A stretch of 64,000 nucleotides of DNA from assembly GCF_031846565.1 (NCBI RefSeq), contig NZ_JAVRHL010000001.1, positions 248,001 to 312,000 of the forward strand, written 5' to 3'. This DNA is from Tropicimonas_B omnivorans. Its GTDB lineage: Bacteria > Pseudomonadota > Alphaproteobacteria > Rhodobacterales > Rhodobacteraceae. The notes below the pieces were generated by a model. It searched no databases and was not told where the DNA came from. It was given only the letters and a program-made list of their open reading frames with translations. The position numbers and the translations under genes were made by a program. Of this stretch, positions 8,284-16,878 are shown in pieces (within the stretch, counting starts at the first letter, position 1; every line of letters begins with the position of its first letter).

Positions 8284-8801
8284 CAGCTTGCCAGCAGCCA
8301 GATGAGAACGCCGAGCGCGACGAGGACGAGGATCAGCGCCGCCAGCGGTGTGGCGAGCCTCGGGGCGCGGGAGCCGCGGCCCGGACGATCCATGGAGCCC
8401 GCTGCCGCCTGGCTTTCGAGCGGGCCGGTCGCGGGCGTCGCCTCGATTTCCCTGTAGGCCCCGATTTCGGTGAGCGGAGCGCGCGGCTCCAGCGTCACCG
8501 CCCGCCCCTCGAACGCGGAGGACGGCACGATCACGGCCTGCCCCGACAGGTTGTCCAGCTTCTGCCGGTCGGGCGCGACCTCGTCGGGATCGGCCCCCAG
8601 CCCTTCGATCAAGTAGCCCGTCAGCCCGACCCCGAGAAGATCCTCGAGGTTCACCACCTCCAGCTTCCCCTTGTCGAGCGTGTCGCCGCCCAGAGCCGCC
8701 TCGGCCTCCTGCGCGGAGAACGGCGTGCCCGCCGCGGCGTCCACCGCGAAAACGCGGATCACGCCGGTCTCTCCGGCCGGTACATCGACGCGCCCGCTCA
8801 T
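8283..8801 (-). CDS. Conserved tail-anchored protein between pyrB and pyrC'
   Basis: 172 residues, no recognised family. The N-terminal two thirds look soluble and acidic (for example VNLEDLLGVGLTGYLIEGLG and a segment AVIVPSSAFEGRAVTL). A short Gly/Arg/Pro linker leads to one hydrophobic segment at about residues 149-170 that ends the protein (LVALGVLIWLLAS), so it should be C-terminally anchored with its body in the cytoplasm. The start overlaps the pyrB stop by four bases (ATGA) and its stop overlaps the pyrC' start (TGATG), so it is made in step with both. That tight coupling suggests a partner of the PyrB/PyrC' complex, for example a membrane tether; this is inference only. Confidence 0.75.
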   Translation of the reverse strand: MSGRVDVPAGETGVIRVFAVDAAAGTPFSAQEAEAALGGDTLDKGKLEVVNLEDLLGVGLTGYLIEGLGADPDEVAPDRQKLDNLSGQAVIVPSSAFEGRAVTLEPRAPLTEIGAYREIEATPATGPLESQAAAGSMDRPGRGSRAPRLATPLAALILVLVALGVLIWLLAS

Positions 8802-9745
8802 GCTGCCGCGCTCCGCTCCGCGCGAAGGTTCCGCGCCAGGAGGTCCATCGCCGCCATCCGCACGGCCACGCCCATCTCCACCTGCTCCTGGATGACCGAG
8901 CGGTTGATGTCGTCCGCGATGGTCCCGTCGATCTCGACACCGCGGTTCATGGGTCCGGGATGCATCACGATGGCGTCCTCCCTGGCATGGGCGAGTTTCT
9001 CGGCGTCGAGCCCGAAGCGGTGGTAGTATTCGCGCTCGGAGGGAATGAAGCCGCCGTCCATCCGCTCCTTCTGGAGCCGCAGCATCATCACCACGTCGCA
9101 ATCCTTCAGGCCGGTCTCCATGTCGTGCGTGACCTCGACCCCCCAGTCCCGCGCCTGCGAGGGGATCAGCGTCGGCGGCCCGACGAGGCGCACGCGGCTT
9201 TCCATCCGCCCCAGGAGCAGGATGTTCGACCGGGCCACCCGCGAATGGGCGACATCGCCGCAGATCGCGACGGTCAGCCGGTGCAGCCGGCCCTTCTTGC
9301 GGCGGATCGTGAGCGCATCGAGAAGCGCCTGCGTGGGATGCTCGTGGCGCCCGTCTCCCGCGTTCAGGACGGCACAGGCGACCTTCTCCGCGAGCAGGTT
9401 CACCGCCCCCGAATTGGGATGCCGCACCACGAGGATGTCCGGATGCATCGCATTCAGCGTCAGCGCCGTGTCGATCAGGGTTTCGCCCTTCTTGATCGAG
9501 GAGGCGGCCATCGCCATGCTCATCACGTCCGCCCCGAGGCGCTTGCCGGCCAGCTCGAAGCTCGCCTGCGTCCGGGTGGAGTTCTCGAAGAACATGTTGA
9601 TCTGGGTCAGGCCGGCCAGCGCGTCGCCATGCTTCTGCGTGGAGCGATTGAGGGACACGTAGTCATCGGCGAGATCGAGAATCGCCGTGATCTCGTCTGG
9701 CGCGAGATGCTCGATTCCGAGCAGATGTCTGGCGCGGAAGGTCAT
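8798..9745 (-). CDS. pyrB: Aspartate carbamoyltransferase catalytic subunit PyrB
   Basis: 315 residues; condenses carbamoyl phosphate with aspartate in pyrimidine synthesis. Carbamoyl-phosphate site FENSTRTQASFELAGKRLG, HPTQALLDALT and the aspartate-loop region (MMLRLQKERM) are intact. I start at the ATG at 9745 (MTFRARHLLGIEHL); an upstream in-frame ATG at 9805 adds a charged leader absent from the family. No pyrI-type regulatory subunit is present; instead the operon continues with a tail-anchored protein and a dead dihydroorotase, as in class A-type ATCase complexes. Confidence 0.95.
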   Translation of the reverse strand: MTFRARHLLGIEHLAPDEITAILDLADDYVSLNRSTQKHGDALAGLTQINMFFENSTRTQASFELAGKRLGADVMSMAMAASSIKKGETLIDTALTLNAMHPDILVVRHPNSGAVNLLAEKVACAVLNAGDGRHEHPTQALLDALTIRRKKGRLHRLTVAICGDVAHSRVARSNILLLGRMESRVRLVGPPTLIPSQARDWGVEVTHDMETGLKDCDVVMMLRLQKERMDGGFIPSEREYYHRFGLDAEKLAHAREDAIVMHPGPMNRGVEIDGTIADDINRSVIQEQVEMGVAVRMAAMDLLARNLRAERSAAA

Positions 9746-9849
9746 CAGGCGTCCCCGTCTGTCGGCTCGGTCCGAGCTTATGTCAAAGCCGGGCGGTCGG
9801 GGCAACGGCCCGCTTCCAGCGCCGGCGCAGATGAGCTAGCGGTGAGGGC

Positions 9850-10650
9850 GTGGATCAGGGTCTGACATATGAAGCCGCGCTCGCGGCGCTGGCCTGGCAG
9901 GTCGAACTGGGGGTCGACGAGACGATCTCCGAGTCCCCGCTCGACCGGTACGCGCTGGAAGAACCGAGCGCCCCGAAACCGGCCGCCGCGCCGCCCACCC
10001 GCGCCGAGGCGAAGGCGGAGGCGCCCCCGGCGCCGATCGTCCAGCCACAGGTGGATCCCGTCCAGGCCGCGCGGGACACCGTCGCGGCCGCGAGCGATCT
10101 GGGCGCGCTCCGGGGGGCGCTCGAGGCCTTCGAGCTCTGCGATCTGAAGAAGGGTGCGCGGCACACGGTCTTCTCGGACGGACACCCCGCGGCCCGGATT
10201 ATGGTCATCGGCGAAGCGCCGGGCCGGGAGGAGGACGAGGCAGGCCGCCCCTTCGTCGGCAAGGCCGGCCGACTGCTCGACCGGATGTTCGCCGCCATCG
10301 GCCGTGCGCGACAGACGGACGGACCCGATGGCCTCTACATCACCAACATCCTGCCCTGGCGCCCGCCGCAGAACCGCGACCCCGATGCGGAGGAGATCGC
10401 CATGATGGTGCCCTTCGTGAAACGGCATGTCGAGCTTGCGGACCCGGACGTCATCGTGCTGGCCGGCAACATCGCCTGCCACGCGCTGATGGGCCGCCGG
10501 GGCGTGTCGCGCCTGCGCGGCCGCTGGACGGAGGTGGAAGGGCGACCTGCCCTGCCGATGTTCCACCCCGCCTATCTGCTGCGCACGCCCGACGCGAAGC
10601 GCGAGGCCTGGTCCGACCTTCTGTCGCTTCAGGCCCGCCTGCGCGGCTGA
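9850..10650 (+). CDS. Uracil-DNA glycosylase family 4-like protein lacking Fe-S cysteines
   Basis: 266 residues. Residues about 88-266 form a family 4-type glycosylase domain: motif GEAPGREEDEAGRPFVGKAG (121-140) and the late HPAYLL motif (239-244). Thermostable family 4 enzymes bind a 4Fe-4S cluster through four cysteines; here only Cys97 (FELCDLK) remains, the position in ITNILPWRPP is Trp170, and the one in EEIAMMVP is Met. The first ~85 residues are an Ala/Pro-rich extension. Start is GTG 9850, the first start after an in-frame TGA, with GGTGAGG just before it. Divergent from pyrB. Probably DNA repair. Confidence 0.82.
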   Translation: MDQGLTYEAALAALAWQVELGVDETISESPLDRYALEEPSAPKPAAAPPTRAEAKAEAPPAPIVQPQVDPVQAARDTVAAASDLGALRGALEAFELCDLKKGARHTVFSDGHPAARIMVIGEAPGREEDEAGRPFVGKAGRLLDRMFAAIGRARQTDGPDGLYITNILPWRPPQNRDPDAEEIAMMVPFVKRHVELADPDVIVLAGNIACHALMGRRGVSRLRGRWTEVEGRPALPMFHPAYLLRTPDAKREAWSDLLSLQARLRG

Positions 10651-10654
10651 GGCG

Positions 10655-10683
10655 CTGGACAGGGGGCGACGGCGGCATAGTCT
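10655..10683 (+). promoter_or_regulatory. Candidate promoter of the phosphoesterase-moaB pair
   Basis: CTGGAC and TAGTCT hexamers separated by exactly 17 bases, ending 48 bases before the ATG at 10732. Resembles a GC-rich housekeeping sigma promoter; not proven. Confidence 0.4.
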
Positions 10684-10731
10684 CTCGGGCGAGCCCCGCC
10701 CGCGCGGCGCGATCCCCCAGGAGCGATCCAC

Positions 10732-11322
10732 ATGCGAATCCTCGCCTTTTCCGATGTTCACCGAGATCTGGAGGCCTGCGCCGGGCTGATCGAGGCCGCC
10801 GAGGAGGCCGATCTCGTCCTCGGCGCGGGCGACTTCGCCACCTCCCACGAGGGGCTGACGGAGGTGATGGACGCGCTTGCCCCCCTCGCCGCCAAGTCCG
10901 TCTTCGTCCCCGGCAACAACGAGTCGCTGACGGCCCTGCGAGATACGACGACGGCAACCGTGCTGCACGGAGAGACCTGCACCAGAAACGGCGTCACGAT
11001 TGCCGGCCTCGGCGGCGGCATCCCGCCCCTGCCCCCGCTGCCATGGGGGTCGTGGGACCTGACCGAGGAGGAGGCCGAAACGGCGCTCGCCGGGATCGGG
11101 AGCGCGGACATCCTCGTTCTGCATTCACCGCCGAAGGGCGTCGCCGACGTGATCGACGGCAAGGGCTCCGTCGGCTCGGTCGCCCTCCGCGATGCCATCG
11201 AACGCATCCAGCCGAGACTCGTGGTCTGCGGTCATATCCACGATTGCTGGGGCCGTTCGGGGACCATCGGCACGAGTTCGGTCAACAACCTCGGCCCGGC
11301 GCCGACATGGTTCGAGCTGTGA
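10732..11322 (+). CDS. Metallophosphoesterase of the calcineurin-like superfamily
   Basis: 196 residues covering a complete single-domain calcineurin-like fold. Metal and phosphate ligands appear in order: FSDVHRD (residues 6-12), GAGDF, PGNNES, LHSPP and CGHIH near the end. That is the D-x-H, G-D, G-N-N/H-E, H and G-H-x-H set for a binuclear metal centre. The layout matches small YfcE/MJ0936-like phosphodiesterases, but the substrate cannot be told. Its TGA overlaps the GTG start of moaB, so the two genes are coupled. Confidence 0.88.
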   Translation: MRILAFSDVHRDLEACAGLIEAAEEADLVLGAGDFATSHEGLTEVMDALAPLAAKSVFVPGNNESLTALRDTTTATVLHGETCTRNGVTIAGLGGGIPPLPPLPWGSWDLTEEEAETALAGIGSADILVLHSPPKGVADVIDGKGSVGSVALRDAIERIQPRLVVCGHIHDCWGRSGTIGTSSVNNLGPAPTWFEL

Positions 11323-11849
11323 GCGACCGCGCATTCATTCCCGTCCGGATCGCCGTCCTGACCGTCTCGGACACGCGCACCCCTGAGGATGACCGGTCCG
11401 GCGACACCCTGGCCGAACGCATCGAATCCGCCGGTCACATCCTCTGCGCGCGCACCATCGTCGCGGACGACCGGGACGCCATCGCGCGGCAGCTTCTGAA
11501 CTGGATCGCGGACCCCTCGGTCGAGGCGATCATCTCGACCGGCGGGACCGGGCTGACGGGCCGGGACGTGACGGTGGAGGCGCATCGCGACGTCTACGAA
11601 AAGGAGATCGACGCCTTCGGCACGATCTTCACCCTCGTCAGCATGGACAGCATCGGCACCTCCGCCGTCCAGTCCCGGGCCTGCGCCGGCGTGGCGGGAG
11701 GAACCTTCCTCTTCGCGCTGCCCGGAAGCCCCGGCGCCTGCCGCGACGGGTGGGACAGGATCCTTGCCGCCCAGCTGGATTACCGGCACCGGCCCTGCAA
11801 CTTCGTCGAGATCATGCCCCGTCTCGATGAACATCTTCGCAGAAAGTAA
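11319..11849 (+). CDS. moaB: Molybdenum cofactor biosynthesis protein B (MoaB)
   Basis: 176 residues of the MoaB/MogA fold, which adenylylates molybdopterin before molybdate insertion. Conserved VLTVSDTRT, DRSGDTLAERI, IISTGGTGLTGRDVT and LFALPGSPGACRDGW are all present. The GTG at 11319 overlaps the phosphoesterase stop (GTGA) and gives MSDRAFIPVRIAVLT, the usual length. Together with mobA at 24.8 kb it shows molybdoenzyme cofactor synthesis in this organism. Confidence 0.94.
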   Translation: MSDRAFIPVRIAVLTVSDTRTPEDDRSGDTLAERIESAGHILCARTIVADDRDAIARQLLNWIADPSVEAIISTGGTGLTGRDVTVEAHRDVYEKEIDAFGTIFTLVSMDSIGTSAVQSRACAGVAGGTFLFALPGSPGACRDGWDRILAAQLDYRHRPCNFVEIMPRLDEHLRRK

Positions 11850-11968
11850 ACCGATTCCGAGGCAGAGTTCGCGACGGAGTTGACGTGTCCGTGCGTTGGT
11901 CACGTCAGGGCTATGACCTGCCCGCAGCCACCTCTACCCTTGCGCTGCATTCGGAAGGACGGAATTAC

Positions 11969-13483
11969 ATGCGCTTTCTCGGACGTTCCCTGACCGGCCT
12001 GTTCCTGCTCGCCGCGACGCTCGGCCTTCTGGCCTATGCCGGCGGCCTGCTGCGCGGCGCGGTGGAGGAGCGGATGAATCGCGAGGTTCGCCAGAGGCCG
12101 GGGCAGGAAACCGTGATCGCCGTCAACACCGCCGAGATCGTGCCGGAGGTGATCGCGCCGACGCTCACCGCCTTCGGCAACGTCCAGAGCCGCCGCACCC
12201 TTCAGATCCGCGCCAGCCTCGCCGGGCGGATCGTGGAACTCGCGGACAATTTCGAGGACGGCGCGACGGTGGAGGAAGGGGAGCTTCTGGCCCGGATCGA
12301 CCCCCTCGATGCGGAGACCGCGCTCGACAACGCCCGCACCGATCTGGCCGAGGCGGAGGCTGAGCTTCGGGAGGCCGAGCGCGCGGTGGAGATCACGCGT
12401 GACGAGCGCGCCGCCGCCGAGGCGCAGGCCGAGCTGAGGCAGGCCGCGCTCCAGCGCCAGCAGGACCTTCAGGATCGCGGGATCGGCACGGCGGCCGCCG
12501 TCGAGGAGGCGGCGCTCGCCGAATCGAGCGCGCGCCAGTCCATCCTCACCCGGCGACAATCCGAGGCGGACGGGGAAGCGCGGGTCGAAACCGCCCGCAA
12601 TGCCCTCTCCCGCGCCCGCCTGGCCCTCGCAGCCGCCGAGCGCGCCCTCGAGGATACCGAGATCCGCGCGACCTTCACCGGCACGCTCGCCGATGTCGCT
12701 GTCGTCGAGGGAGGTCTCGTCACCGCCAACGAGCAGATCGCCACGCTGATCGACCCCGACGCGCTCGAGGTCGCCTTCCGCATCTCCACCGCGCAATATG
12801 CCCGCCTCCTCGACGAAGAGGGAGGTCTGCGGGATGCCGAGGTGCGCGTCACGCTCGATGTCCTGGGTTTGGGGCTCGAGGCGCAAGGCCGGCTCTCCCG
12901 CGTCAGCGCCGCCGTTGGGGAGGGGGTCACCGGGCGGCTCCTGTTCGCCCGCCTGTCCGAATTCGCGGGGTTCCGGCCGGGGGACTTCGTCACCGTCCAT
13001 GTCAAGGAGCCGGCGCTGGAAGACGTCTCCCGCCTGCCCTCCACCGCGGTTGCGTCCGACGACACGGTCCTCGTCCTGGACGAGGAGGAGCGCCTCGTTC
13101 TCGCCGCCGTGGAGCTGCTCCGGCGTCAGGGCGACGACGTGATCGTCAGCGCCCCCGATCTGGCCGGCCTTCGCGTCGTGGCCGAGCGCACCCCGCTCGT
13201 CGGTCCCGGCATCAAGGTCCGGGACCTCACCGCCGAGCGCGAGGCGGCGGGCGAAACGCCTGCCGCCGAGGACGTCGCCTCCCGCGGCACGGGGAGCGCG
13301 GAGCCCGGCGCAGACGAGGGCACCATCCCCCTGACGCCCGAACGCCGCGCCGCCCTGATCGCGGCGGTGGAAGACATGGGCGCCATGCCCGAGGCGGCCC
13401 GCGCCCGCGTTCTCGCGCAACTGCAGCAGGAAAGCGTGCCCGCCTCCGTCGTCGCGCGCATCGAAGCCCGGACGGGAGGCTGA
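11969..13483 (+). CDS. RND efflux periplasmic adaptor (membrane fusion protein)
   Basis: 504 residues. The N-terminal hydrophobic segment (LTGLFLLAATLGLLAYAG) anchors or exports it. Then come a barrel-sandwich half-motif (LAGRIVELADNFEDGATVEE), a long Ala/Glu-rich coiled-coil hairpin (about residues 105-225), the second half-motif with FTGTLADVAVVEGGLV, and beta-barrel/membrane-proximal domains. The C-terminal ~90 residues are an extra charged tail (LTPERRAALIAAVEDMG). The start has a good site, GGAAGGACGG, before ATG 11969. It is 5 bases upstream of its RND pump. Confidence 0.92.
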   Translation: MRFLGRSLTGLFLLAATLGLLAYAGGLLRGAVEERMNREVRQRPGQETVIAVNTAEIVPEVIAPTLTAFGNVQSRRTLQIRASLAGRIVELADNFEDGATVEEGELLARIDPLDAETALDNARTDLAEAEAELREAERAVEITRDERAAAEAQAELRQAALQRQQDLQDRGIGTAAAVEEAALAESSARQSILTRRQSEADGEARVETARNALSRARLALAAAERALEDTEIRATFTGTLADVAVVEGGLVTANEQIATLIDPDALEVAFRISTAQYARLLDEEGGLRDAEVRVTLDVLGLGLEAQGRLSRVSAAVGEGVTGRLLFARLSEFAGFRPGDFVTVHVKEPALEDVSRLPSTAVASDDTVLVLDEEERLVLAAVELLRRQGDDVIVSAPDLAGLRVVAERTPLVGPGIKVRDLTAEREAAGETPAAEDVASRGTGSAEPGADEGTIPLTPERRAALIAAVEDMGAMPEAARARVLAQLQQESVPASVVARIEARTGG

Positions 13484-13488
13484 ACGCC

Positions 13489-16400
13489 ATGGCAGGACAA
13501 CGCGGCGGCTTCTTCGGCTATTTCACTCGCCATCGCACCGCGGCGAACCTGATCCTCGTCCTAATGATCGCGGCCGGCATCGCCGCCTTCCCGAACATGC
13601 GGGCGCAGTACTTCCCGGACATCGTCAGCGATGAGGTGGACGTCAACGTCACCTGGACCGGAGCCGGGGCGGAAGATGTCGACCGCGCCATCGTCGCGCT
13701 GCTGGAGCCCGCCCTCCTCGCCATCGAAGGCGTGGCGGAAAGCGAATCCCGCGCCTCCGAGGGCCGCGCCCGCATCGAGCTGGAATTCGAGCCCGGCTGG
13801 GACATGTCCCGCGCGACCGACGACGTGCAGCAGGCGGTGGACGGCGTGACCAACCTGCCCGACGATGCGGACGAGCCCACGGTATCCCGCTCCGCCTGGC
13901 GGGACAGGGTGACGGACACGATCATCACCGGCCCCATCGGCGTCGAGCAGCTCGGCCGGATCGCCGACACGCTCATCACCCGCCTCTTCGCCGAGGGCGT
14001 CACGCGCACGTCGATCCGGGGCATCGCCGCGCCCAACACGCTGATCGAGGTTCAGACGGCCTCGCTCATCCGCAACGACGTGACCATGCAGGAGATCGGG
14101 GCCGCCATCGCCGCGGAGGCCGACGCGAGCCCGGCCGGGGATGTCGCCGGCGCCAATGCCCGCATCCGCACCGGCACCGCGAAACGCACGCCCGAGGCCA
14201 TTGCCGGCATCGTGCTGCGCTCCAACACGGACGGCTCGCAGCTCACGATCGGGGACGTCGCGACGATTTCCGTGGAGGGCGCCGCCCGCGACATCGGCTA
14301 CTTCGTCGGGGACAATCCGGCGCTCTCCGTCAGCGTCGCCCGCTCCGCCACGGGAGATGCGATCGGGATCCAGCGCACCGTCGAGGAGGTCGCGGCTGAG
14401 CTCGAGACCACGCTGCCCCGCGGCGTTTCCATCGACCTCATCCGCACACGGTCGGAGCAAATTTCCAGCCGCCTCGACATCCTCCTGGAGAACGGCCTGA
14501 CGGGTCTCGCCCTCGTCGTCGGACTGCTGTTCCTGTTCCTGAACGCGCGGACCGCGATCTGGGTGGCGGCCGGCATCCCCGTCGCCATGTGCGCCGCGAT
14601 CTTCCTTATGTACACCGCCGGCCTCACGCTCAACATGATCTCGCTCTTCGCGCTGATCCTGACCCTCGGCATCGTGGTGGACGACGCCATCGTCGTCGGC
14701 GAGCACGCCGATTTCCGCGCCCGGACGCTCGGGGAGCCGCCGGACGTCGCCGCCGCCACCGCGGCCTCCCGCATGGCGGGGCCGGTCTTCTCCGCCACGG
14801 TCACCACCATCATCGCCTTCATGGGCCTCACCGCCATCGGCGGGCGCTTCGGAGAGATGATCGCGGACATCCCCTATACCGTGATCGTGGTTCTCATTGC
14901 CTCGCTCGTCGAGTGCTTCGTGATCCTGCCCAACCACATGGCCCATTCCGTCGGCGGGCCGGACCGCTGGTACGACTGGCCGTCGCGCCAGGTGAACCGC
15001 GGGTTCGACTGGGTGAAGGAGCGCGCGTTCCGCCCGGTGATGCGCTTCGTCCTCTGGGCGCGGTACCCTGTCCTTGCCGCGCTCGTCGTCCTCTTGGCGC
15101 TCCAGATGTCGCAGCTCGTGGCGGGATCCGTGCAATGGCGCTTCTTCTCGGCGCCGGAGGAAGGTTCCGTGGACGGGAACTTCGCCATGGCGCCGGGCGC
15201 GACGCGGGAGGAATCGCTGGACCAGATGCGCGCGATCCAGGCCGCGGTGGAGGCGGTCGGGGCGGGCTACGAGGAGGAGTTCGGCACCAACCCGGTGGAC
15301 TACGCCATCGCGCAGATCGGCGGGAACACCGGCCGCGGCCTTGCCTCCACCGAGACCAAGGAAAGCTACCAGCTCGGCTCGATCGCGGTGGAGCTGATCG
15401 ACGCCGACGCACGCCCCTATTCCAGCTTCGAGTTCGTCGGCCGCCTTCAGGACGCGGTGGAGCGCCACCCGATGCTGGAGACGATCAGCTTCCGCGGCAA
15501 TTACGGCGGCCCCGGCGGGGATTCCCTCGACGTGCAGTTCTACGGCGCGGAAACGGCGACCCTGAAGGCCGCGGCGGAGCGGCTCAAGGAGGAGGCGGGC
15601 GCCTTCCCGGAGGTCTCCGGCCTCGAGGATACGCTCTCCTACGACAAGGAGGAGCAGATCCTCGATCTGACGCCGCAGGGCGCCGCTCTTGGCTTTACCA
15701 TCGACGGGCTGGGCCTCGCCCTGCGCAATCGCCTCAACGGGATCGAGGCCGCGACCTACCCGGACGGCAATCGCAGCGCGACGATCCGGGTCGAGTTGCC
15801 CGAGGACGAGCTGACCGCCGACTTCCTCGACCGGACCCTGCTGAGGACGCCGGAAGGCGCTTACGTTCCCCTCGCCGACATCGTCAACGTCGAGCGGCAG
15901 AGCGGCTTTTCCTCCATCCGGCGGGAGAACGGCCTGCGCGTCGTTTCGGTCTATGGCGAGATCGCCGATGACGACCCGGCCGCCGCCGCCGAGGTCACGC
16001 GCGCCCTTCAGGAGGACATCCTGCCCCGCATCGAATCGGAGTTCGGCGTGGGCTGGAACCTGTCCGGCCTCGCGGAGCAGGAGCGCAGCTTCCTCGCGGA
16101 TGCGGCCTTCGGCTTCGGGCTCTGCCTTCTCGGGATCTTCCTCACCCTCGCCTGGGTCTTCTCCTCCTGGACGAGGCCGCTCCTGATCATGGCGGTCATC
16201 CCCTTCGGCCTGATCGGCGCCATCTACGGACATGCGGCGTGGGGCATCCCGATGTCGATGTTCACCGTGGTCGGCCTGATCGGAATGTCCGGCATCATCA
16301 TCAACGATTCCATCGTGCTCGTGACGACGGTGGACGAATATTCCGCCGAGCGCGGCCTCCGGCCCGCCATCGTGGACGGCGCGGTGGACCGGCTCCGCCC

Positions 16401-16875
16401 GGTGATGCTGACGACGCTGACCACCGTCTTCGGCCTGATGCCCCTCCTTTACGAGCCGTCGAGCCAGGCGCAGTTCCTGAAACCGACGGTCGTCACGCTG
16501 GTCTACGGTCTCGGCTTCGGCGTCATTCTCGTCCTGATCGCGGTGCCGGCGATGCTGGCGGTGCAGCATGACCTGCGCCGGCAGCAGGTGGCGCTCAGGC
16601 GCGCCGTCGGTCGGCCGGGGCGGGGGCGGAGCGTCACTGCGGCGGTCGCGCTTGCGGGCCTCGGGACGCTCGCGCTGTTCGCGGCGACGCTCGGGCACGC
16701 GCTTGTCCTGAGCGGGATCTGGCCGCCGCTCGCGACAGCCGCCGGGATGGAGGGTGCAGGATCCGGCGCGGCGCTCGGGCTGTTCATCGCGGGCACGTTC
16801 GGGATCGTGATCGCGGCCTACCTGATCGCGATGGCAGCCATCGCCATCGCGGGACGGCGCCGGCTCGCCGCGTAA
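13489..16875 (+). CDS. RND family efflux transporter, inner-membrane pump, with C-terminal extension
   Basis: 1128 residues of the AcrB/MexB-like hydrophobe-amphiphile efflux family. The first TM and porter domain start at FTRHRTAANLILVLMIAAG. TM4 carries the proton-relay aspartates in TLGIVVDDAIVVGE. The second half repeats the pattern (MFTVVGLIGMSGIIINDSIV). After the normal end of the fold (AVPAMLAVQHDLRRQ) there are about 95 extra residues with two further hydrophobic segments (AVALAGLGTLALFAATLGHA; GLFIAGTFGIVIAAYLIAMA), unusual for the family. No TolC-type outer-membrane gene is nearby, so it must use one encoded elsewhere. Confidence 0.93.
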   Translation: MAGQRGGFFGYFTRHRTAANLILVLMIAAGIAAFPNMRAQYFPDIVSDEVDVNVTWTGAGAEDVDRAIVALLEPALLAIEGVAESESRASEGRARIELEFEPGWDMSRATDDVQQAVDGVTNLPDDADEPTVSRSAWRDRVTDTIITGPIGVEQLGRIADTLITRLFAEGVTRTSIRGIAAPNTLIEVQTASLIRNDVTMQEIGAAIAAEADASPAGDVAGANARIRTGTAKRTPEAIAGIVLRSNTDGSQLTIGDVATISVEGAARDIGYFVGDNPALSVSVARSATGDAIGIQRTVEEVAAELETTLPRGVSIDLIRTRSEQISSRLDILLENGLTGLALVVGLLFLFLNARTAIWVAAGIPVAMCAAIFLMYTAGLTLNMISLFALILTLGIVVDDAIVVGEHADFRARTLGEPPDVAAATAASRMAGPVFSATVTTIIAFMGLTAIGGRFGEMIADIPYTVIVVLIASLVECFVILPNHMAHSVGGPDRWYDWPSRQVNRGFDWVKERAFRPVMRFVLWARYPVLAALVVLLALQMSQLVAGSVQWRFFSAPEEGSVDGNFAMAPGATREESLDQMRAIQAAVEAVGAGYEEEFGTNPVDYAIAQIGGNTGRGLASTETKESYQLGSIAVELIDADARPYSSFEFVGRLQDAVERHPMLETISFRGNYGGPGGDSLDVQFYGAETATLKAAAERLKEEAGAFPEVSGLEDTLSYDKEEQILDLTPQGAALGFTIDGLGLALRNRLNGIEAATYPDGNRSATIRVELPEDELTADFLDRTLLRTPEGAYVPLADIVNVERQSGFSSIRRENGLRVVSVYGEIADDDPAAAAEVTRALQEDILPRIESEFGVGWNLSGLAEQERSFLADAAFGFGLCLLGIFLTLAWVFSSWTRPLLIMAVIPFGLIGAIYGHAAWGIPMSMFTVVGLIGMSGIIINDSIVLVTTVDEYSAERGLRPAIVDGAVDRLRPVMLTTLTTVFGLMPLLYEPSSQAQFLKPTVVTLVYGLGFGVILVLIAVPAMLAVQHDLRRQQVALRRAVGRPGRGRSVTAAVALAGLGTLALFAATLGHALVLSGIWPPLATAAGMEGAGSGAALGLFIAGTFGIVIAAYLIAMAAIAIAGRRRLAA

Positions 16876-16878
16876 GCC

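Noticed and set aside
13561..16698. 1045-codon minus-strand open frame
   Set aside because: It is the shadow of the RND pump; its composition is Arg/His/Gly-rich with no recognisable domain.
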